This document shows, one piece after another, positions 9,769 through 20,203 of a stretch of DNA of 64,000 bases. The notes under the pieces are model-generated. The model made no database searches, had not been told where the DNA came from, and saw only the letters and a program-made list of their open reading frames with translations. Both the position numbers and the translations under genes were made by a program. The number at the start of each line of letters is the position of its first letter. Position 1 is the first letter of the stretch. Origin of the DNA: Andalucia godoyi (taxonomy: Eukaryota > Discoba > Jakobea > Jakobida > Andaluciidae); assembly GCA_009859145.1 (NCBI GenBank), contig VRVR01000058.1, positions 23,135-87,134 on the forward strand, written 5' to 3'.

Positions 9769-10386
9769 ATGAGTAATCGCATACTACTATCACTATGGCT
9801 AGCGGGAGTCTTCCTATGCTACGTCAGCAAGGGGGTTCACGCAGTCACCTGTCCAGCAGGGTCTTACGCAAATTCTTCAGCACCACAGGCGAACTGCACT
9901 CTCTGTCCTTCTGGAACCTTTAGCTCGGCAATCGGCGCAAATTCTTCGACGGCATGCACGCTCTGTCCTGCAGGCACGTTTGGAAACACAACGGGCGCCA
10001 CGAATGCGTCGTCGTGCGCGAAGTGCCCTGCTGGATCGTACTCGGCATCGAACGGCTCCAGCTCGTGCACGCTGTGTGCCGCGGGAACGTCGAGCAACGC
10101 AACGGGGGCTTCCAGCAGCTCCGCATGCAGCGCGTGCGCCGCTGGAACGTTTGGAAGTACTTCGGGAGCGTACGTTGCATCTGCGTGCGTATTATGTTCT
10201 GAAGGCTGGTTCTCTGCTGTTAGTGGCTCGACCGCTTGCACAGTTTGCCCTTCAGGCACGCATAGCAATCAGACATCCGGTAGCACGTATTGTTCGCCAA
10301 ATGCTACTGGAAACGCATCCGGCCCTTCGGTTTCGCTTTCCTTTATCTACGTGTTCACATTCTTGTTTGTCTTTGTGTCTCTTTAA
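9769..10386 (+). CDS. Cysteine-repeat (ephrin-receptor/GCC2-GCC3-like) GPI-type surface protein
   Basis: A 205-residue protein from the ATG at 9769; the frame opens three codons earlier with GTG. There is a signal peptide (about residues 1-25, MSNRILLSLWLAGVFLCYV). About six tandem repeats of roughly 23-25 residues follow, with the pattern C-P/A-A-G-T/S-F/Y ... C-x2-C, as in CTLCPAGTFGN and CAACAAGT-type phrases. These are the Tyr-kinase-ephrin / GCC2-GCC3 cysteine repeats. Many N-glycosylation sequons (NSS, NAS, NAT) are present. The last 17 residues are hydrophobic with no charged tail (SLSFIYVFTFLFVFVSL), and an Asn/Ser/Gly stretch before them fits a GPI-attachment signal. It sits next to two other secreted, C-terminally anchored proteins. 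Confidence 0.85.
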   Translation: MSNRILLSLWLAGVFLCYVSKGVHAVTCPAGSYANSSAPQANCTLCPSGTFSSAIGANSSTACTLCPAGTFGNTTGATNASSCAKCPAGSYSASNGSSSCTLCAAGTSSNATGASSSSACSACAAGTFGSTSGAYVASACVLCSEGWFSAVSGSTACTVCPSGTHSNQTSGSTYCSPNATGNASGPSVSLSFIYVFTFLFVFVSL

Positions 10387-10730
10387 GTTATCCATGTATT
10401 CGTGTTTTCTTGTGTTCTGCATTATTTGGCAGTGGAAGTGTGCTTTGCTGCCACAAGTCCTGTAGACTCCGTGTGGTTTCCCAAAGAGACTGCATCATCC
10501 GAGAAATTACTGCAGTTGCTTCGTGTAAAGCCAAGAAATACCCATCTCCCTAAAATTTTCTTCTGATGATATCATGCTCTTGCAACGTAAGCATTCCGCT
10601 AATTTTGTCATTTTCTTAAATTAAGGTATTTCCTTTGATGGAGAGAGTCCGACCCAGAATGTTCGAGAAGCTGGCGCACAGCAGGAAGTACTCCGGAAGA
10701 TACTACATTGTTCGCACAGGCCGAGGTGTT
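10387..10730. other. Intergenic spacer between convergent genes
   Basis: 344 bp between the 3' ends of two convergent surface-protein genes. I see no gene or repeat in it. Confidence 0.6.
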
Positions 10731-12014
10731 TTATTTGAAAAGAACAGTGAGTATCGATGCGACCACGAGGCCTGCAATCTGAGACAGAGCAACTGGGACT
10801 GCAAACGAGGTGCTGTCGCCGGGATCCGTAAAGTTCGCATTGGAAAGCAGTGCCTTGTAGATGAATCCCGCGGGGGTTTCCTCGGAGGCCCACGCGTACA
10901 GATTCGGTTTCCGCTCCGCAAGAACGACTCCCAGGCCTCGTCGAGGTAATCCGCCGTTCGATGACGTGTAGGTGTGGATGGGATACTGCATCGTGCTCAG
11001 CTGTCCTCCCGCGATGTAATCGACGTACAAGGAGGACGTTGTTTGTCGCGGAACAGATGCGCGGGCGCACGTATACGTGATTGGACTGGATGGAATAAAC
11101 CATGTGCTTGATGTCACGTTGACCGCAAAGTCTCCAAAGCTTGCGAGGCCCGTGTAGGGATCCACGAAGTCGCATCCATCTGTTTGTAGCGGGGACGAAC
11201 CATCTGGTCCGGCGAAAGTATCATTGAAAGTGAACACACGTGCAGCTGTGGAGAAGTTCAGAAGATTCACTCTGTCCACATCTGCCTTGTTCGTTTCTGT
11301 AAAGAACACCCAAAATCCATGGGTGTACAACGCTTCGAACGTACCGGGAATCCGCGCAATGTCGAAAATCCCCTGATCGCGCACTCCAAAGTCGGTGAAA
11401 GTGTTCACAGTCGTGCCACTGAGAGTATGCAAATCGACGGCAACAGAATGGGTTAGTTCGCCCTGCATGACGTGGTGCCGGAACGAAAAGAACGCATTCA
11501 TGGAACACTGACACGCCGCAACCTCATCGAACAGGATGGGATAGCCAATAATTTCGGTACCTCCAAAACGCATATCGTTTGCAGTCATCGTCACATTCAG
11601 ACTGAATCCGTCCTCCACGAGCAGTGTTTCTGCGTTGATCTGCAAAAAGTGCGCTTGAACAGTGTCGCTCAGAGAGCCGTTGCTGACAACAGCATAGAGC
11701 TTGCCGCGAGACGGAGAGTAGCCCAGCGAAACAGGGGGGCCGTACACAGTAGGAAGAGCAATGTAGCTTTCGAGGCTCATGTCGCCACGCGTGTCAATGC
11801 GAGCAATTCCGGGATTGGGTTCGGCAACGCTGATGTACATCTTTGACTGGTACTCGTCCAGAGTCACTGCTTCTCCGAACTTCATGCCTGGAAGCTCAAG
11901 GGTCGCCGTGATGTGAACCGCGCTGTCGGGTGCCGACGGGTAGCAGAGCGACCCGGATGCTGCTGCAAACGCAAGGAAAGCCCACATGCTCAGGGCGAGA
12001 AGCGATGTCTTCAT
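10731..12014 (-). CDS. Secreted, GPI-type propeller-like surface protein (family A, 427 aa)
   Basis: ATG at 12014 (MKTSLLALSMWAFLAFAAASG is a clear signal peptide); the open frame begins two codons earlier with GTG. The mature part is a series of beta-rich blocks such as ELPGMKFGEAVTLDEYQSKMYISVAEPNPGIARID, typical of YVTN/propeller-like strands that report a value at each blade. It carries several N-glycosylation sequons. The last about 24 residues are hydrophobic (VALSQIAGLVVASILTVLF) after an Asn/Asp/Ser-rich spacer, fitting a GPI signal. The block around 'IARIPGTFEALYT...NLLNFSTAARVFTFN' and the following 'ASFGDFAVNVTSS' align with 'ISIIPGTFEAYVT...NLLDYSLIADVFRFS' and 'ANFGQIEVDLTTN' in the 13740-16052 gene, so the two are paralogues. 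Ligand unknown. Confidence 0.8.
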   Translation of the reverse strand: MKTSLLALSMWAFLAFAAASGSLCYPSAPDSAVHITATLELPGMKFGEAVTLDEYQSKMYISVAEPNPGIARIDTRGDMSLESYIALPTVYGPPVSLGYSPSRGKLYAVVSNGSLSDTVQAHFLQINAETLLVEDGFSLNVTMTANDMRFGGTEIIGYPILFDEVAACQCSMNAFFSFRHHVMQGELTHSVAVDLHTLSGTTVNTFTDFGVRDQGIFDIARIPGTFEALYTHGFWVFFTETNKADVDRVNLLNFSTAARVFTFNDTFAGPDGSSPLQTDGCDFVDPYTGLASFGDFAVNVTSSTWFIPSSPITYTCARASVPRQTTSSLYVDYIAGGQLSTMQYPIHTYTSSNGGLPRRGLGVVLAERKPNLYAWASEETPAGFIYKALLSNANFTDPGDSTSFAVPVALSQIAGLVVASILTVLFK

Positions 12015-13739
12015 CTTCACACGATACTGTTGACAAGTTCTCAGAAATGTTGCTGCAGAAATGAAGAATCATCGAACAAACATAAACAGGTGAGACATCT
12101 CTGCCCGGACATGTTCCTTATGTACGTTTACGGTGTCATCGAAAAGAGAGTGTGTGTGTGTGTGTCGCAGTCGACAGACAGTGGACGGCAAATGCTTCCG
12201 TCGAGTTTGGACCCCCGAGTCCGTCACACCGCTGCAGTCCCTGGTCACAGACAACAGATATATGAACAAGTTGACTTCCATTCGTCCGCGCCTCTGGATC
12301 GCACTGAACGCGTCCAGTGGATCGCCTTTCATTCCGACCCTCTCTGATGTTTCCCACTGTATTGTGGCAGGAGGCTGTCGTGTTTTTGATCAAGTCTCCA
12401 TAAATGGAAAGAGGAGCTGTGAGCAGCGATAGAAATCGTACCATGCGTCTGGGTTATGGAAGTCCCTTTGACTTGAAGAGCCTGTTGGAGGGGGGCACTG
12501 GCACTGGCACTGGGCACACGGGTGGAGAGACTCTGCTAGCATTTTGTCCCCCCAACTCAGAGGGTGGGAAACCGTTTTGCTTGCCAGGGTGATTCGGAAC
12601 ACGAATGAGCTTCAGAGTTTCATTGTGCGGACTCGAAGACTTCTGCCCCGGCACTTGCCGCAGAAGGGCGCGTGGACTGATTCGTTGTCTTCCGCGAATC
12701 ATTTTTCGCGGCGTGCTACGAGCAGATCCGCGGTAGCGTCTCGTCAAGCAGCCCGAGATCTGCACGAGCAACCGTCCCCCGAACAGGGGATCATGATGCA
12801 GATCTGCTTATGCATGGCAGATATGCCGTCAATCACTAGGCAGCAAGCAACCGAACTGGCTGGGGGCTTTCTGGAATCAGGATTGTCTGAAGACTTGGAG
12901 CTGCACGTGAAAACGGCTCGAAATTCACCCACAACTTTTCACAGGCAACAAATCAACGGCGATCGCAAAAACAAATCGTCATACCACGAACTCTTGACAA
13001 ACCATGGATGCGACGTGTTTTTCAAAACCGCTCTGCTGCTCTTGTTGATGCTCGCAGTCGCAGACGTGTTTTGCCCGGATATAGTGTTGTACGAGATTTT
13101 TCCTGCACTTGTAGTCGCACGTGAGGACTCGTCTTTGAAAATGCTTCGAGCAATTCTTCGATTTGTCAATGTCGAGCACATCCAAGGAACACAAGCCGTG
13201 GGCCGCCGACGCCGGCAAAAGAATGAGACGCCGGATGACCGGGAGTCACTTCCTGAACATTTACTGGATGAGAAAAAAGGGGGAGGCGGGGAGAGACATC
13301 ATCGATTCTATCTCGTGACGAGAACACACAGATTCTACGCGGTCTCGTCTGGGATCAAACAGCCGTTGCACAAAAAGAAAAAGAAAAAAACAGGGGAAAA
13401 AACAGGAGATAAACAAAGTCTGTGGGGCCTGTCTTTTTTTTCTTCTTTTGTTTATTGCATTTTTGCTCTGTTCAGATTCATCCGTGATGGGTATGCGAGA
13501 TCACTGCGGACAGCCGTCAGAGCAAAAAACATTCGAAAAATTGTTCAGCAGAAAGTTCAGAGGAAATAGCGAGCGACATGCGATATCCCCCTTCCTTGTC
13601 TTTCGAGAGCATTTCGTGTAGAAGACAAGTTTCCCTACAAGGACCGCTTCAGTATTTAAGCATGCAGAGAAAATGAACGTTTCCGATTGCATTGTGTTTG
13701 TTTATTTATTTATTTTCGTAACTCAAAACACTGCGAACC
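12015..13739. other. Divergent intergenic region between two surface-protein paralogues
   Basis: About 1.7 kb between divergently transcribed paralogues. A TG dinucleotide run lies at about 12150-12167 and A-rich and T-rich runs at 13375-13445. A 341-codon open frame (12544-13569) starts with TTG, is rich in Lys/Arg runs from poly-A tracts and has no recognisable domain, so I do not call it a gene. Just before 13740 a T/A-rich leader (13690-13720) probably holds the downstream promoter. Confidence 0.5.
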
Positions 13740-16052
13740 ATGCGATCTGCAAGCTGGGTGACTGTTTTTGTAATCTTGGCTGCGGCGTGCCTCGTGGTTC
13801 GCGGCCAGGGTGGCGGCGATCCTCCGTACTTCAAAGTGCTCGCAACCTTGAGAGAGGAAGGGTTCGGGCGTAATCTGCTGCCGTTTGTCCTGTGCGATCC
13901 TCTGGGAGCAACCGCACTTGTGCAGTACGAAGACGATCAACAAGGGGGACTGACTGAACTGTTTCTCTCTGCCGACCACGTTCTGACTCGGGGTCCTGAC
14001 CGTGCATTCTCACGAAGCATCTTGAATGCATTTGCCTGGGCAGTGGACTTTGGACAAAATGCATTTTACACGTTCAACTACACGTACCTAAATCGTTTGG
14101 ATCTCGTGACTGGTCAACGAACCGGAAGTCTTTTTTTCTCGGGTCTGAAAGACCAAGCAGTCGTGGACTCGTTTGCGCAACAACTCTACGTCGTGTCCGG
14201 TTCTGTTGTCAGAAGAATTGACCTCGTGAATTTCAGCGGTATCGATGCAACAGGGAAGGAGTTCGATGGACTGGCTGTCAGGCTGATGAAATCGTATGGC
14301 TCCACGCTGTTTGTCTTCACCAGCACGAGTCCGTCGAGAACAACCACAGCCCTGGTCGGCACAATCCAAGTTCTGGATGCTTTCACGCTCCAGCCGTTGC
14401 AACAGCCGATTGAGTTTTGGAGAGAGCCGTTTCCAGAGTATGTTGCTGGCGAGCCGCACGACTTGACTCCGGTGGTTCTTGCTGAGGACCCCCTGCAACC
14501 AGCATGGTTCCTGTATTTCCACGGCCATCTGCTCATGTTCAGTCCGCTCACTCGTCAGATGAGCATGGTAATCCAGGACATGATTCCTGACGAAGACTTT
14601 ACTCCGCTGACCATGGTGATTAGCGAGAGCGGAAATACAATGTCCATTGGTGGATACGACGAGAACGGCATCGCCACGGTGTTGACCTTGACACGCTCCT
14701 GTTCGGACCAGGGTGTTCCCACAGCGTTTGGACTTTCAAGCGCAACGACTTTGGCGTCGGACGCAGAAGAAGTGGTGGGCGCTTGCGTCTTGGATAGGCA
14801 CACTTTGATGATTGCATTGCAGTCTTCCGCCGCACCGCGTGTCGTGCAGGTAGCCTTGAGGGACTATCAAGTCCCGTGGATTGAGAACATTGTTCTGTAT
14901 CCTCGTGGCGGAATTAGTGACTTTGGGCCTGGAGCTGCTATTGACGAAGAAAGGCGCATCATGCATATCCCTGTCCGACGGCCCGTGAAAGGTATTGCTA
15001 CCGTCAGCCTGGAAGGGCCAATGAGCATACAGAACCGTATGGAGCTGGGCGCAGGATTCCAGGAGCCGCTATTTCTGCAAGCAGTTGATTCCGGTGCTAC
15101 TCTTGTTGCCCTCGTGCCGTACATCAACGGGACATCGGAGTGGGGAGACTTGACGGGCGTCAACTACCTCGCACGAATTGATGCAGCTTCGTTGGTGGTA
15201 CAGGCTCTGGTACCAATGGGGAGCTTTTCATTCTCCAGTTCCGCAAGTGCGGCAGTCGTCGGATTCGACCCTTCTGGGAGATATCTTGTGTTCACCTTTG
15301 TGGGAAATACACCGATCGGCCTCATGCACTACTTGTTCATCGCCGATCTCCAAACCTGGACTGTCCGAGAACTGGCAAACTTTCCGGACCCAAGTGATAA
15401 CTTTCATCACCGCGAGGACATCTCCATCATTCCAGGAACGTTTGAAGCATATGTCACCGAGACTTCGGAAGGCCCCGTTGCACCTGTGGGTTCGGCAATC
15501 ATTTCCAGACGAAATCTGCTGGACTATTCGCTGATTGCCGACGTATTCCGTTTTAGCTATGATTACGAGGACAGCCGAGGAGAGACCGTCGATCCGCGGA
15601 ATGTCCGTTTCTACGACTTGCAACGGAATGTCGCCAACTTTGGACAGATTGAAGTCGATCTCACCACCAACCAATACACCATTGTGGATGTGATTCCCAA
15701 TACCAGCCCAGAGTTTTCGATGCTCGTTGAGGACCGAAGCCTCTCGGTGGTTATCATCCCCGCAGGGACGTTTGACACGTATACCTTCCTGGTCGCAAAC
15801 ACAACAGATCGCAGAAGTGCATCGCTGGCGCTTGCAAACAACCTCGAATTGCTATTCACATGGTTCTCTGAAGGAGATACCGCTACGCTTGTGAAGGCCG
15901 CGCTTAGCGAAGAAGCAGCAAACACGTTTGTCGAGGAAATTCAAAATCCATCGGATCCCCTTCCATCCTTCGCTCCTGTGTTTTCTGTTTCATCAGGAAC
16001 ACTGGCACTGCTGACCCTCGCTGCAACCATGTTTGGCATCACTGGTGTGTAG
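13740..16052 (+). CDS. Secreted, GPI-type propeller-like surface protein (family A, 770 aa)
   Basis: ATG at 13740 (MRSASWVTVFVILAAACLVVRG signal peptide). The 770-residue product is the long paralogue of the 427-residue protein encoded at 10731-12014. It has many repeated beta-strand-like blocks over its whole length (for example ALVQYEDDQQGGLTELFLSA, TVSLEGPMSIQNRMEL). A C-terminal module with 'IIPGTFEAYVT', 'RRNLLDYSLIADVFRFS' and 'ANFGQIEVDL' is shared with the short paralogue. N-glycosylation sequons are frequent. The final about 20 residues (SGTLALLTLAATMFGITGV) are hydrophobic without a charged tail, as in GPI precursors. The protein is roughly 340 residues longer than its paralogue, consistent with extra propeller blades or a second propeller. 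Role at the cell surface (adhesion, recognition) is inference. Confidence 0.85.
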   Translation: MRSASWVTVFVILAAACLVVRGQGGGDPPYFKVLATLREEGFGRNLLPFVLCDPLGATALVQYEDDQQGGLTELFLSADHVLTRGPDRAFSRSILNAFAWAVDFGQNAFYTFNYTYLNRLDLVTGQRTGSLFFSGLKDQAVVDSFAQQLYVVSGSVVRRIDLVNFSGIDATGKEFDGLAVRLMKSYGSTLFVFTSTSPSRTTTALVGTIQVLDAFTLQPLQQPIEFWREPFPEYVAGEPHDLTPVVLAEDPLQPAWFLYFHGHLLMFSPLTRQMSMVIQDMIPDEDFTPLTMVISESGNTMSIGGYDENGIATVLTLTRSCSDQGVPTAFGLSSATTLASDAEEVVGACVLDRHTLMIALQSSAAPRVVQVALRDYQVPWIENIVLYPRGGISDFGPGAAIDEERRIMHIPVRRPVKGIATVSLEGPMSIQNRMELGAGFQEPLFLQAVDSGATLVALVPYINGTSEWGDLTGVNYLARIDAASLVVQALVPMGSFSFSSSASAAVVGFDPSGRYLVFTFVGNTPIGLMHYLFIADLQTWTVRELANFPDPSDNFHHREDISIIPGTFEAYVTETSEGPVAPVGSAIISRRNLLDYSLIADVFRFSYDYEDSRGETVDPRNVRFYDLQRNVANFGQIEVDLTTNQYTIVDVIPNTSPEFSMLVEDRSLSVVIIPAGTFDTYTFLVANTTDRRSASLALANNLELLFTWFSEGDTATLVKAALSEEAANTFVEEIQNPSDPLPSFAPVFSVSSGTLALLTLAATMFGITGV

Positions 16053-17548
16053 TTTCCGACGAGTTGTGTACTTCCAGAGGTGTTTTCGATCGATCAAGTA
16101 AAAAAAGACTGCAGCTGTGCGGAAAACCGCTATCGTCTTACATGTCGATCATCAATGCACTCCGTGCTCCTCCGAGTCCTCCAGACGAAAAATGGCGTGA
16201 CGGACAGCGTTCTGGTTGAGCAACGGCGGATCGACCTCTCAGTCTATTTTGCCATCACCACATACACACTTGCGCTTTTTCAACTGACGGAGCCAAGACA
16301 CCTAGTCAAACGACTGGCGCGCAGGTTTGAAACAGCAATTTCTGCCGAACTGGTGCGGAAACCAGAGAGTCTACGGGCCAGCTGGCCCCGCGATCTCATA
16401 TGCGAGACAAGTGCTACTGCAGCGTGTCGTTACGCATGCACGCACCTACTTCCCTCAGAGTATGAAGGGAGCACCTGTCATCCCACGAAAGATCCTGGAC
16501 GAAGGAGACGAAGGTGCCGAAAGTGCTCATGCAATTCTAGAAAAGTATCGCATTTGGCGTTTGGCGCTTCTCCCAAACAGCACATCGCAAGTATACAAAC
16601 ACGGTACAGTCCCCGAACCTGAGGAGCGCTCCTTTGATGACCAAAATCCACTGCAAATGCCGTTGATTACAGAAAAAGATTCCGTTCAGAATGGTCGCAA
16701 CGGGAGCGCAGTCGAGGAAAAGAAAAGAATCGGAGAGAGCATTCTCCCCGGATCTTACCACCAACGTGCTGCGGCGATCCGAAGCCCACCACACATCAAG
16801 CAATCCCGTTTCTGTCGGACGAAAAAGGACAGCGCCCCCCGGAATTGGCCAGGTTTACCGCTCTGACAAAAATGCCACCTTTCCTTCAGCATTTGCTGAC
16901 GCAGCCCGATTGTGATGCAAACCCTTTCAGCCAAAACAGCGTGCCAGTCGTTTGCGTGAGGGCAAATCCTGTGGCTAAACGTTGAAGCACACCACAATGT
17001 TTCCAGCTTTTGCGGACCAAAAAGGTCAAAAAAGCATCTTGCGGACGTCGAGTAAAACCTTCGGGATATCCGTGACCAATTCTGAAATGCAGCCCCCCGG
17101 TTTGGACCGCGGTCGACTTCAATAGCAGCTTGTGGTGCTTCGCAGTGCGAACAGAATGCAATTCTAATCATGCGAGGCACGACTATAAAAAGGTCGACGT
17201 ATTTTGCAAGTCCGGTCAAGTGGAAGACTGGAAGTTGTCAAGTCCCCATTTGGCCATCTGCTCGGGTTTTTCCTCAAATCCCCCATTGTCCCCGTGTGTT
17301 TGTCTCACAGTTGCGATGCGGAAGTGATGGGAGTTTGGGTCCATTGCTTCCGGGTTTAACATGTCTGTTTGTTCTGGCGTTCCGTTTTTTGCTTTCTTTT
17401 GCGTTCTTTCTGTCAGATTGGAAAGTGAGTTGTGAGTTGTGAGTTGTGTGTTGTGTGTTGTGTGTTGTGTGTTGTGTGCTGTGATAGTCACTTTGGAGTT
17501 CGAAGAGTGCATTACTTTCTGAAGTTTTTTTTTTTTAAAAGATCGACG
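16053..17548. other. Intergenic region with a possible frameshifted gene remnant
   Basis: From about 16155 (ATG, MHSVLLRVLQTKNGVTDSVL) to about 16330 one frame, and from 16327 to about 16660 another, both read like real protein (the second contains NQRVYGPAGPAISYARQV and DEGAESAHAILEKYRIW). Neither frame is open through the whole. This could be a broken gene or two exons, and I do not recognise the family. A 7-bp tandem repeat ends the region just before the next gene. Confidence 0.3.
17426..17482. repeat. 7-bp tandem repeat (gagttgt / gtgttgt) in the leader of the PAS-cyclase gene
   Basis: About eight units, first gagttgt-type then gtgttgt-type, end 66 bp upstream of the cyclase ATG. The repeat is readable in frame with the cyclase (as Cys/Val runs) but is better explained as 5' leader. 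Confidence 0.8.
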
Positions 17549-18712
17549 ATGACGGAGTGTAATGTCGATTTCAAACAAGTGTTTGATCACTGCATTGCAG
17601 AGCGTTCTGTGGTGGTAAGAGCCATGGAACCGTATACGATTGTTGCAGTAACGGATATGTATTTACAGTTTTCATCACGAGCAAGGGAGGAGGTCGTTGG
17701 TCGTGACTTCTTCCAGGCATTTCCGACGCCGCCTGGCTCTACTGGATCTCTTCTCAAAGCATCTTTTGATATTGTCAAGACTGGAAAATTGTGTCATGTT
17801 ATGGAGATGCAGCGATTCGATGAAATCTTACTCGAGGAGGACCATTCAGGAGACATTCCTGTAAGTCGGGAACGGCATTGGGTGTCCACGAATACCCCCG
17901 TGTTTGACCAACAATCAGGTAACCTGACGCACATACTTCACCACATTGATGACGTCACGTGCACGGTTGTCAATGGTCGCCAAGAGAGTGAATGTGAACG
18001 CTTACGACTCCACACGGTGGCTCTCGAATCCACGATTGAGGAGAACACTAAAGTGATGGATGATGCATTGCAAGAGCACATTGCGCAGTCGGCGTTGCTC
18101 GTTAAACTTCTTCCTAAAAGCCTCGTGGAGCGACTGCGCCACGAAAAGCTGCCGTTGGCTGGCAATCATCGAAATGCATGTGTCATGTTTGCAGATATGG
18201 TGGGATTCTGCGATCTTACGATGAAAGTGGGAGATCCGCTAAAGCTGATGGACGTTTTGCACAAGCTGTTCTCGGCATTCGACGACGCCTGTTCTGCACA
18301 TGATCGTCGCGTCGAACGAATCAAACTTATCGGAGACTGCTACATGGCAGCAACAGGCATCCATGACTTTTTGGATGATGGGGATGATGATGCTGCCTCG
18401 GCTTGCCGGCGAATTTGTGAAGCGGCCTTCGATTTCATTCCTGCTGCTGCTGCGTTGAACATCAATTTGCGTATTGGTATCAGCTGCGGTCCGGTTGCCA
18501 GTGGTATCGTTGGCACGCAAAAACCGCAGTTTGACACTTGGGGAGAGAGTGTGAATATGGCGAGTCGCCTGGAGGGCTGTGCAGTCACAAACACGATTCT
18601 GGTTACTCCGAGAGTTTATCAATATGTTGCTGGACTGTGGCAAGCGAAAGCGCTGACCGTCAACGCAAAGGGTTATGGTGCTATTTCAGTGTATGAGCTC
18701 ATTCCCAAATAA
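17549..18712 (+). CDS. Soluble adenylyl cyclase with N-terminal PAS-like sensor
   Basis: A 387-residue protein from the ATG at 17549; upstream codons to 17432 encode only the repeat and poly-Phe leader. Residues about 5-160 look like a PAS domain (ERSVVVRAMEPYTIVAVTD, then EEVVGRDFFQAFP). A helical linker of about 45 residues precedes the class III cyclase catalytic domain (about 205-385). Metal-binding aspartates are in FADMVGF (near 213) and in KLIGDCYMA (near 262). The Lys of RIKLIGD and the Asp of FDTWGESVN are the adenine-selecting pair, so ATP, not GTP, is the expected substrate. The transition-state Asn and Arg are present in SVNMASRLEG. It should act as a cytosolic homodimer making cAMP in response to whatever the PAS domain senses. 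Confidence 0.93.
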   Translation: MTECNVDFKQVFDHCIAERSVVVRAMEPYTIVAVTDMYLQFSSRAREEVVGRDFFQAFPTPPGSTGSLLKASFDIVKTGKLCHVMEMQRFDEILLEEDHSGDIPVSRERHWVSTNTPVFDQQSGNLTHILHHIDDVTCTVVNGRQESECERLRLHTVALESTIEENTKVMDDALQEHIAQSALLVKLLPKSLVERLRHEKLPLAGNHRNACVMFADMVGFCDLTMKVGDPLKLMDVLHKLFSAFDDACSAHDRRVERIKLIGDCYMAATGIHDFLDDGDDDAASACRRICEAAFDFIPAAAALNINLRIGISCGPVASGIVGTQKPQFDTWGESVNMASRLEGCAVTNTILVTPRVYQYVAGLWQAKALTVNAKGYGAISVYELIPK

Positions 18713-18796
18713 AACAGATAAACGACAGCATCAAAGGAGGACGTTCGCGTGCAATTTGGCAAGACATTCCTCGAAGTGATTACTCATGAGAGGGAG

Positions 18797-18802
<6 letters not shown>

Positions 18803-18846
<44 letters not shown>
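18803..18846. repeat. (CT)n microsatellite
   Basis: An uninterrupted CT run of about 44 bp lies between the cyclase gene and the convergent gene at 18866. Confidence 0.95.
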
Positions 18847-18850
<4 letters not shown>

Positions 18851-18865
18851 AGAGGCGATGTTTGT

Positions 18866-19738
18866 TCAATGCTGATTTTGCAAACATCCGGAAGTGCAAA
18901 AGCACAGAGAGAGAAACTGGAAATCACGGTCCCAGAATTCAGTCAAAAATCGTTCGGACAGTTTGAAATCGTCTGACAACGACAAAGAAGTGGTTTCAGA
19001 ATCGAAGTCCTGGCTCGATTCTTTCAACTTGAACTTTTTCAAAGGAACTGAATGAGTGGGAGCGACCGCTTGATGAGGAAGTACAGGCAAAGAGCATACC
19101 TGAGGATGCGAGTCGTAGGCGTCGGACTTCCGAGAAATGCATTGGCACCAATCGATGTCGCATCGGTGCCCCATACCCCACGGACCTGGAGACAAGTTGT
19201 TCCTTTTAGACTTGACTTCGAAAGGCGGGGAAACAATTGTGAAGAGCGGAGGTTGCTGGACCAAGTTTGCGGATCCTGGGATGTCGTGTCTTCGTAGAGG
19301 ATATCCACAGATACGAACCCGAAACGTACGTTGAATACCTTGGCGGACGTAGGAAGACATTTGACCGAGCGAAAAGGGAACCGTTTGTCCTTTCCAATTG
19401 TTTTCCGTATGACAGTACTTCAACGATGACACAAGAGTCTTTCTCGATAATGACCACACAATCCCTTGTGGAACAGGTAAATTTGTGCTCGAGTCCAAAA
19501 CGGAAGATTCTAGAATAATGTCATCGACAGTTCGCAGCTTGCAACGACCAGCCTCAGGCGGAATCATGGAAACCGTGATATCAAAACAGTATACTGCTGT
19601 TCGGAACCAAATACAGTCCTCTTCTCCCCAGCAATGGAACGATGTCCTTCCGGATCGAAGCAGCACAGTTATCGACGATGGTGGATCGGAACAACAAGTT
19701 CCTGGAAGTTCCGGTGTCCATTCAAAGCCGGGAGACAT
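18866..19738 (-). CDS. Uncharacterised protein, about 290 aa, possibly lacking upstream exon
   Basis: From the ATG at 19738 (MSPGFEWTPELPGTCCSD) the frame gives 290 residues; it opens at 19771 with TTG only. The middle reads like a conserved folded domain, including IQRTFRVRICGYPLRR and SPPFEVKSKRNNL, phrases in the style of beta-rich DNA-binding or scaffold domains. The C-terminus is Ser/Asp/Glu-rich. Just upstream on this strand is a consensus-looking 5' splice site (gaggtaagt, near 19776-19784 reverse), so an upstream exon is possible, although I could not find an in-frame acceptor. No family assigned. Nothing in the neighbourhood indicates a role. Confidence 0.5.
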   Translation of the reverse strand: MSPGFEWTPELPGTCCSDPPSSITVLLRSGRTSFHCWGEEDCIWFRTAVYCFDITVSMIPPEAGRCKLRTVDDIILESSVLDSSTNLPVPQGIVWSLSRKTLVSSLKYCHTENNWKGQTVPFSLGQMSSYVRQGIQRTFRVRICGYPLRRHDIPGSANLVQQPPLFTIVSPPFEVKSKRNNLSPGPWGMGHRCDIDWCQCISRKSDAYDSHPQVCSLPVLPHQAVAPTHSVPLKKFKLKESSQDFDSETTSLSLSDDFKLSERFLTEFWDRDFQFLSLCFCTSGCLQNQH

Positions 19739-20203
19739 TGATGTTGTCAAAAAAAGGTTCAAAGTATACAACTAACTTACCTCGTCAATGATAAGCAAAA
19801 TTATTGCTGTCCTCCAAGAGATTCACTGATCCACTGAAATAAGTACTTGTGGTGGACAGCATGAAGTCCGGAGAACTTTCACGCATTGACCAAAAAGAGA
19901 GTGTGCGCCTTTTCTGATGCGACCAAGCAAAACAACAGCAGAATGAGCAAGATCAAGGGTTGAAGCCCAAATGCAGCTTCTCAGGGTGAGAAGGGCATCG
20001 CCACTTGAAACCAAATATTGCTAGTCGGTAACGTTTCCGCAATCGCGGCTGTCTGTTCGCCAGGTGTCTACATGAATCCTCCTGTTTTCAGCGGGTTCAC
20101 AAACTTGAATGACGAATGGATTTGGTAGTTTCCTGCAACAAAAACAATCCAAAAGAAGACCAGTGCAATCACAAGCGTTGAACGGCGAGTGAGAAAAGAA
20201 AGT

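Noticed and set aside
12544-13569. 341-codon plus-strand open frame
   Set aside because: Starts with TTG; the first ATG is at 12793. Lys/Phe runs come from poly-A and poly-T tracts and no domain or stable codon preference is visible.
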